Below are positions 63,993-64,000 of a DNA stretch of 64,000 nt, piece after piece (the first letter of the stretch is position 1; the number at the start of each line of letters is the position of its first letter). Below the pieces are notes generated by a model. It was given only the letters and a program-made list of their open reading frames with translations, was not told where the DNA came from and searched no databases. Source of the DNA: Verrucomicrobiota bacterium (GTDB taxonomy: Bacteria > Verrucomicrobiota > Verrucomicrobiia > Limisphaerales > JAEYXS01); the NCBI GenBank assembly GCA_023431185.1, contig JAEYXS010000048.1, forward strand, positions 49,118 to 113,117, given 5' to 3'. Both the position numbers and the translations under genes were made by a program.

Positions 63993-64000
63993 CCGAACCT

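Overview
The window looks like a chromosomal segment of a GC-rich Verrucomicrobiota bacterium (PVC superphylum). Three very large secreted proteins combine a sorbosone-dehydrogenase-like propeller, HEAT repeats and a C-terminal single-haem CxxCH domain. That architecture is typical of Verrucomicrobia and Planctomycetes. Gfo/Idh/MocA oxidoreductases, secreted SGNH and alpha/beta esterases, a nucleoside hydrolase and dispersed AACATCG-type intergenic repeats fit the same group. The assignment rests on gene content, not on a marker gene; I saw no rRNA, tRNA or CRISPR array.

Region 1 (1-32.4 kb) is a surface-glycan locus. It opens with an MsbA-like ABC exporter (cut by the window edge), an MBOAT O-acyltransferase and an SGNH protein. 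A nonulosonic-acid pathway follows: PseB, PseC, a PseG-acetyltransferase fusion and PseI. A WbpG/PseA-type amidotransferase with dedicated HisH and HisF partners comes next, suggesting that the sugar carries an acetamidino group. No NeuA/PseF-type CMP-sugar synthetase is visible; two SpsF-type cytidylyltransferases, one fused to a class III aminotransferase, are the likely substitutes. Two more GNAT acetyltransferases, two Gfo/Idh/MocA enzymes, a DegT aminotransferase, six glycosyltransferases or GT-like proteins, five SAM/CmcI-type methyltransferases and an RmlD-like reductase complete the locus. From 9973 to 25105 the genes are nearly contiguous on the + strand, many with ATGA overlaps, so they probably form a long operon.

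Region 2 (32.5-39 kb) holds a secreted SGNH esterase, three small uncharacterised genes and a 1413-residue fusion of a neutral-ceramidase-like domain to a PVC dehydrogenase/cytochrome c.

Region 3 (39.3-46.6 kb, - strand) is the accessory highlight. A 1366-residue protein has an N-terminal Cap4/DUF4297-like nuclease signature, a STAND-type P-loop NTPase and a long helical C-terminus, which is an Avs-like antiviral layout. It lies, with overlapping ends, between two RlaP-type nucleotidyltransferase genes and is visibly AT-richer than its surroundings. A complete IS3-family element with inverted repeats, a 3-bp target duplication and an A8 frameshift signal sits just upstream.

Region 4 (47.5-63.2 kb) encodes secreted and catabolic functions: two more PVC haem dehydrogenases, two SDRs (one with a zinc ribbon and no obvious catalytic Tyr), esterases, a Tat-exported Gfo/Idh/MocA protein, a SMI1/KNR4 protein, a nucleoside hydrolase and a YlbF-family protein with a cysteine-rich tail. 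The gaps are filled with at least four families of dispersed repeats, one of which has been captured inside the pseG reading frame.
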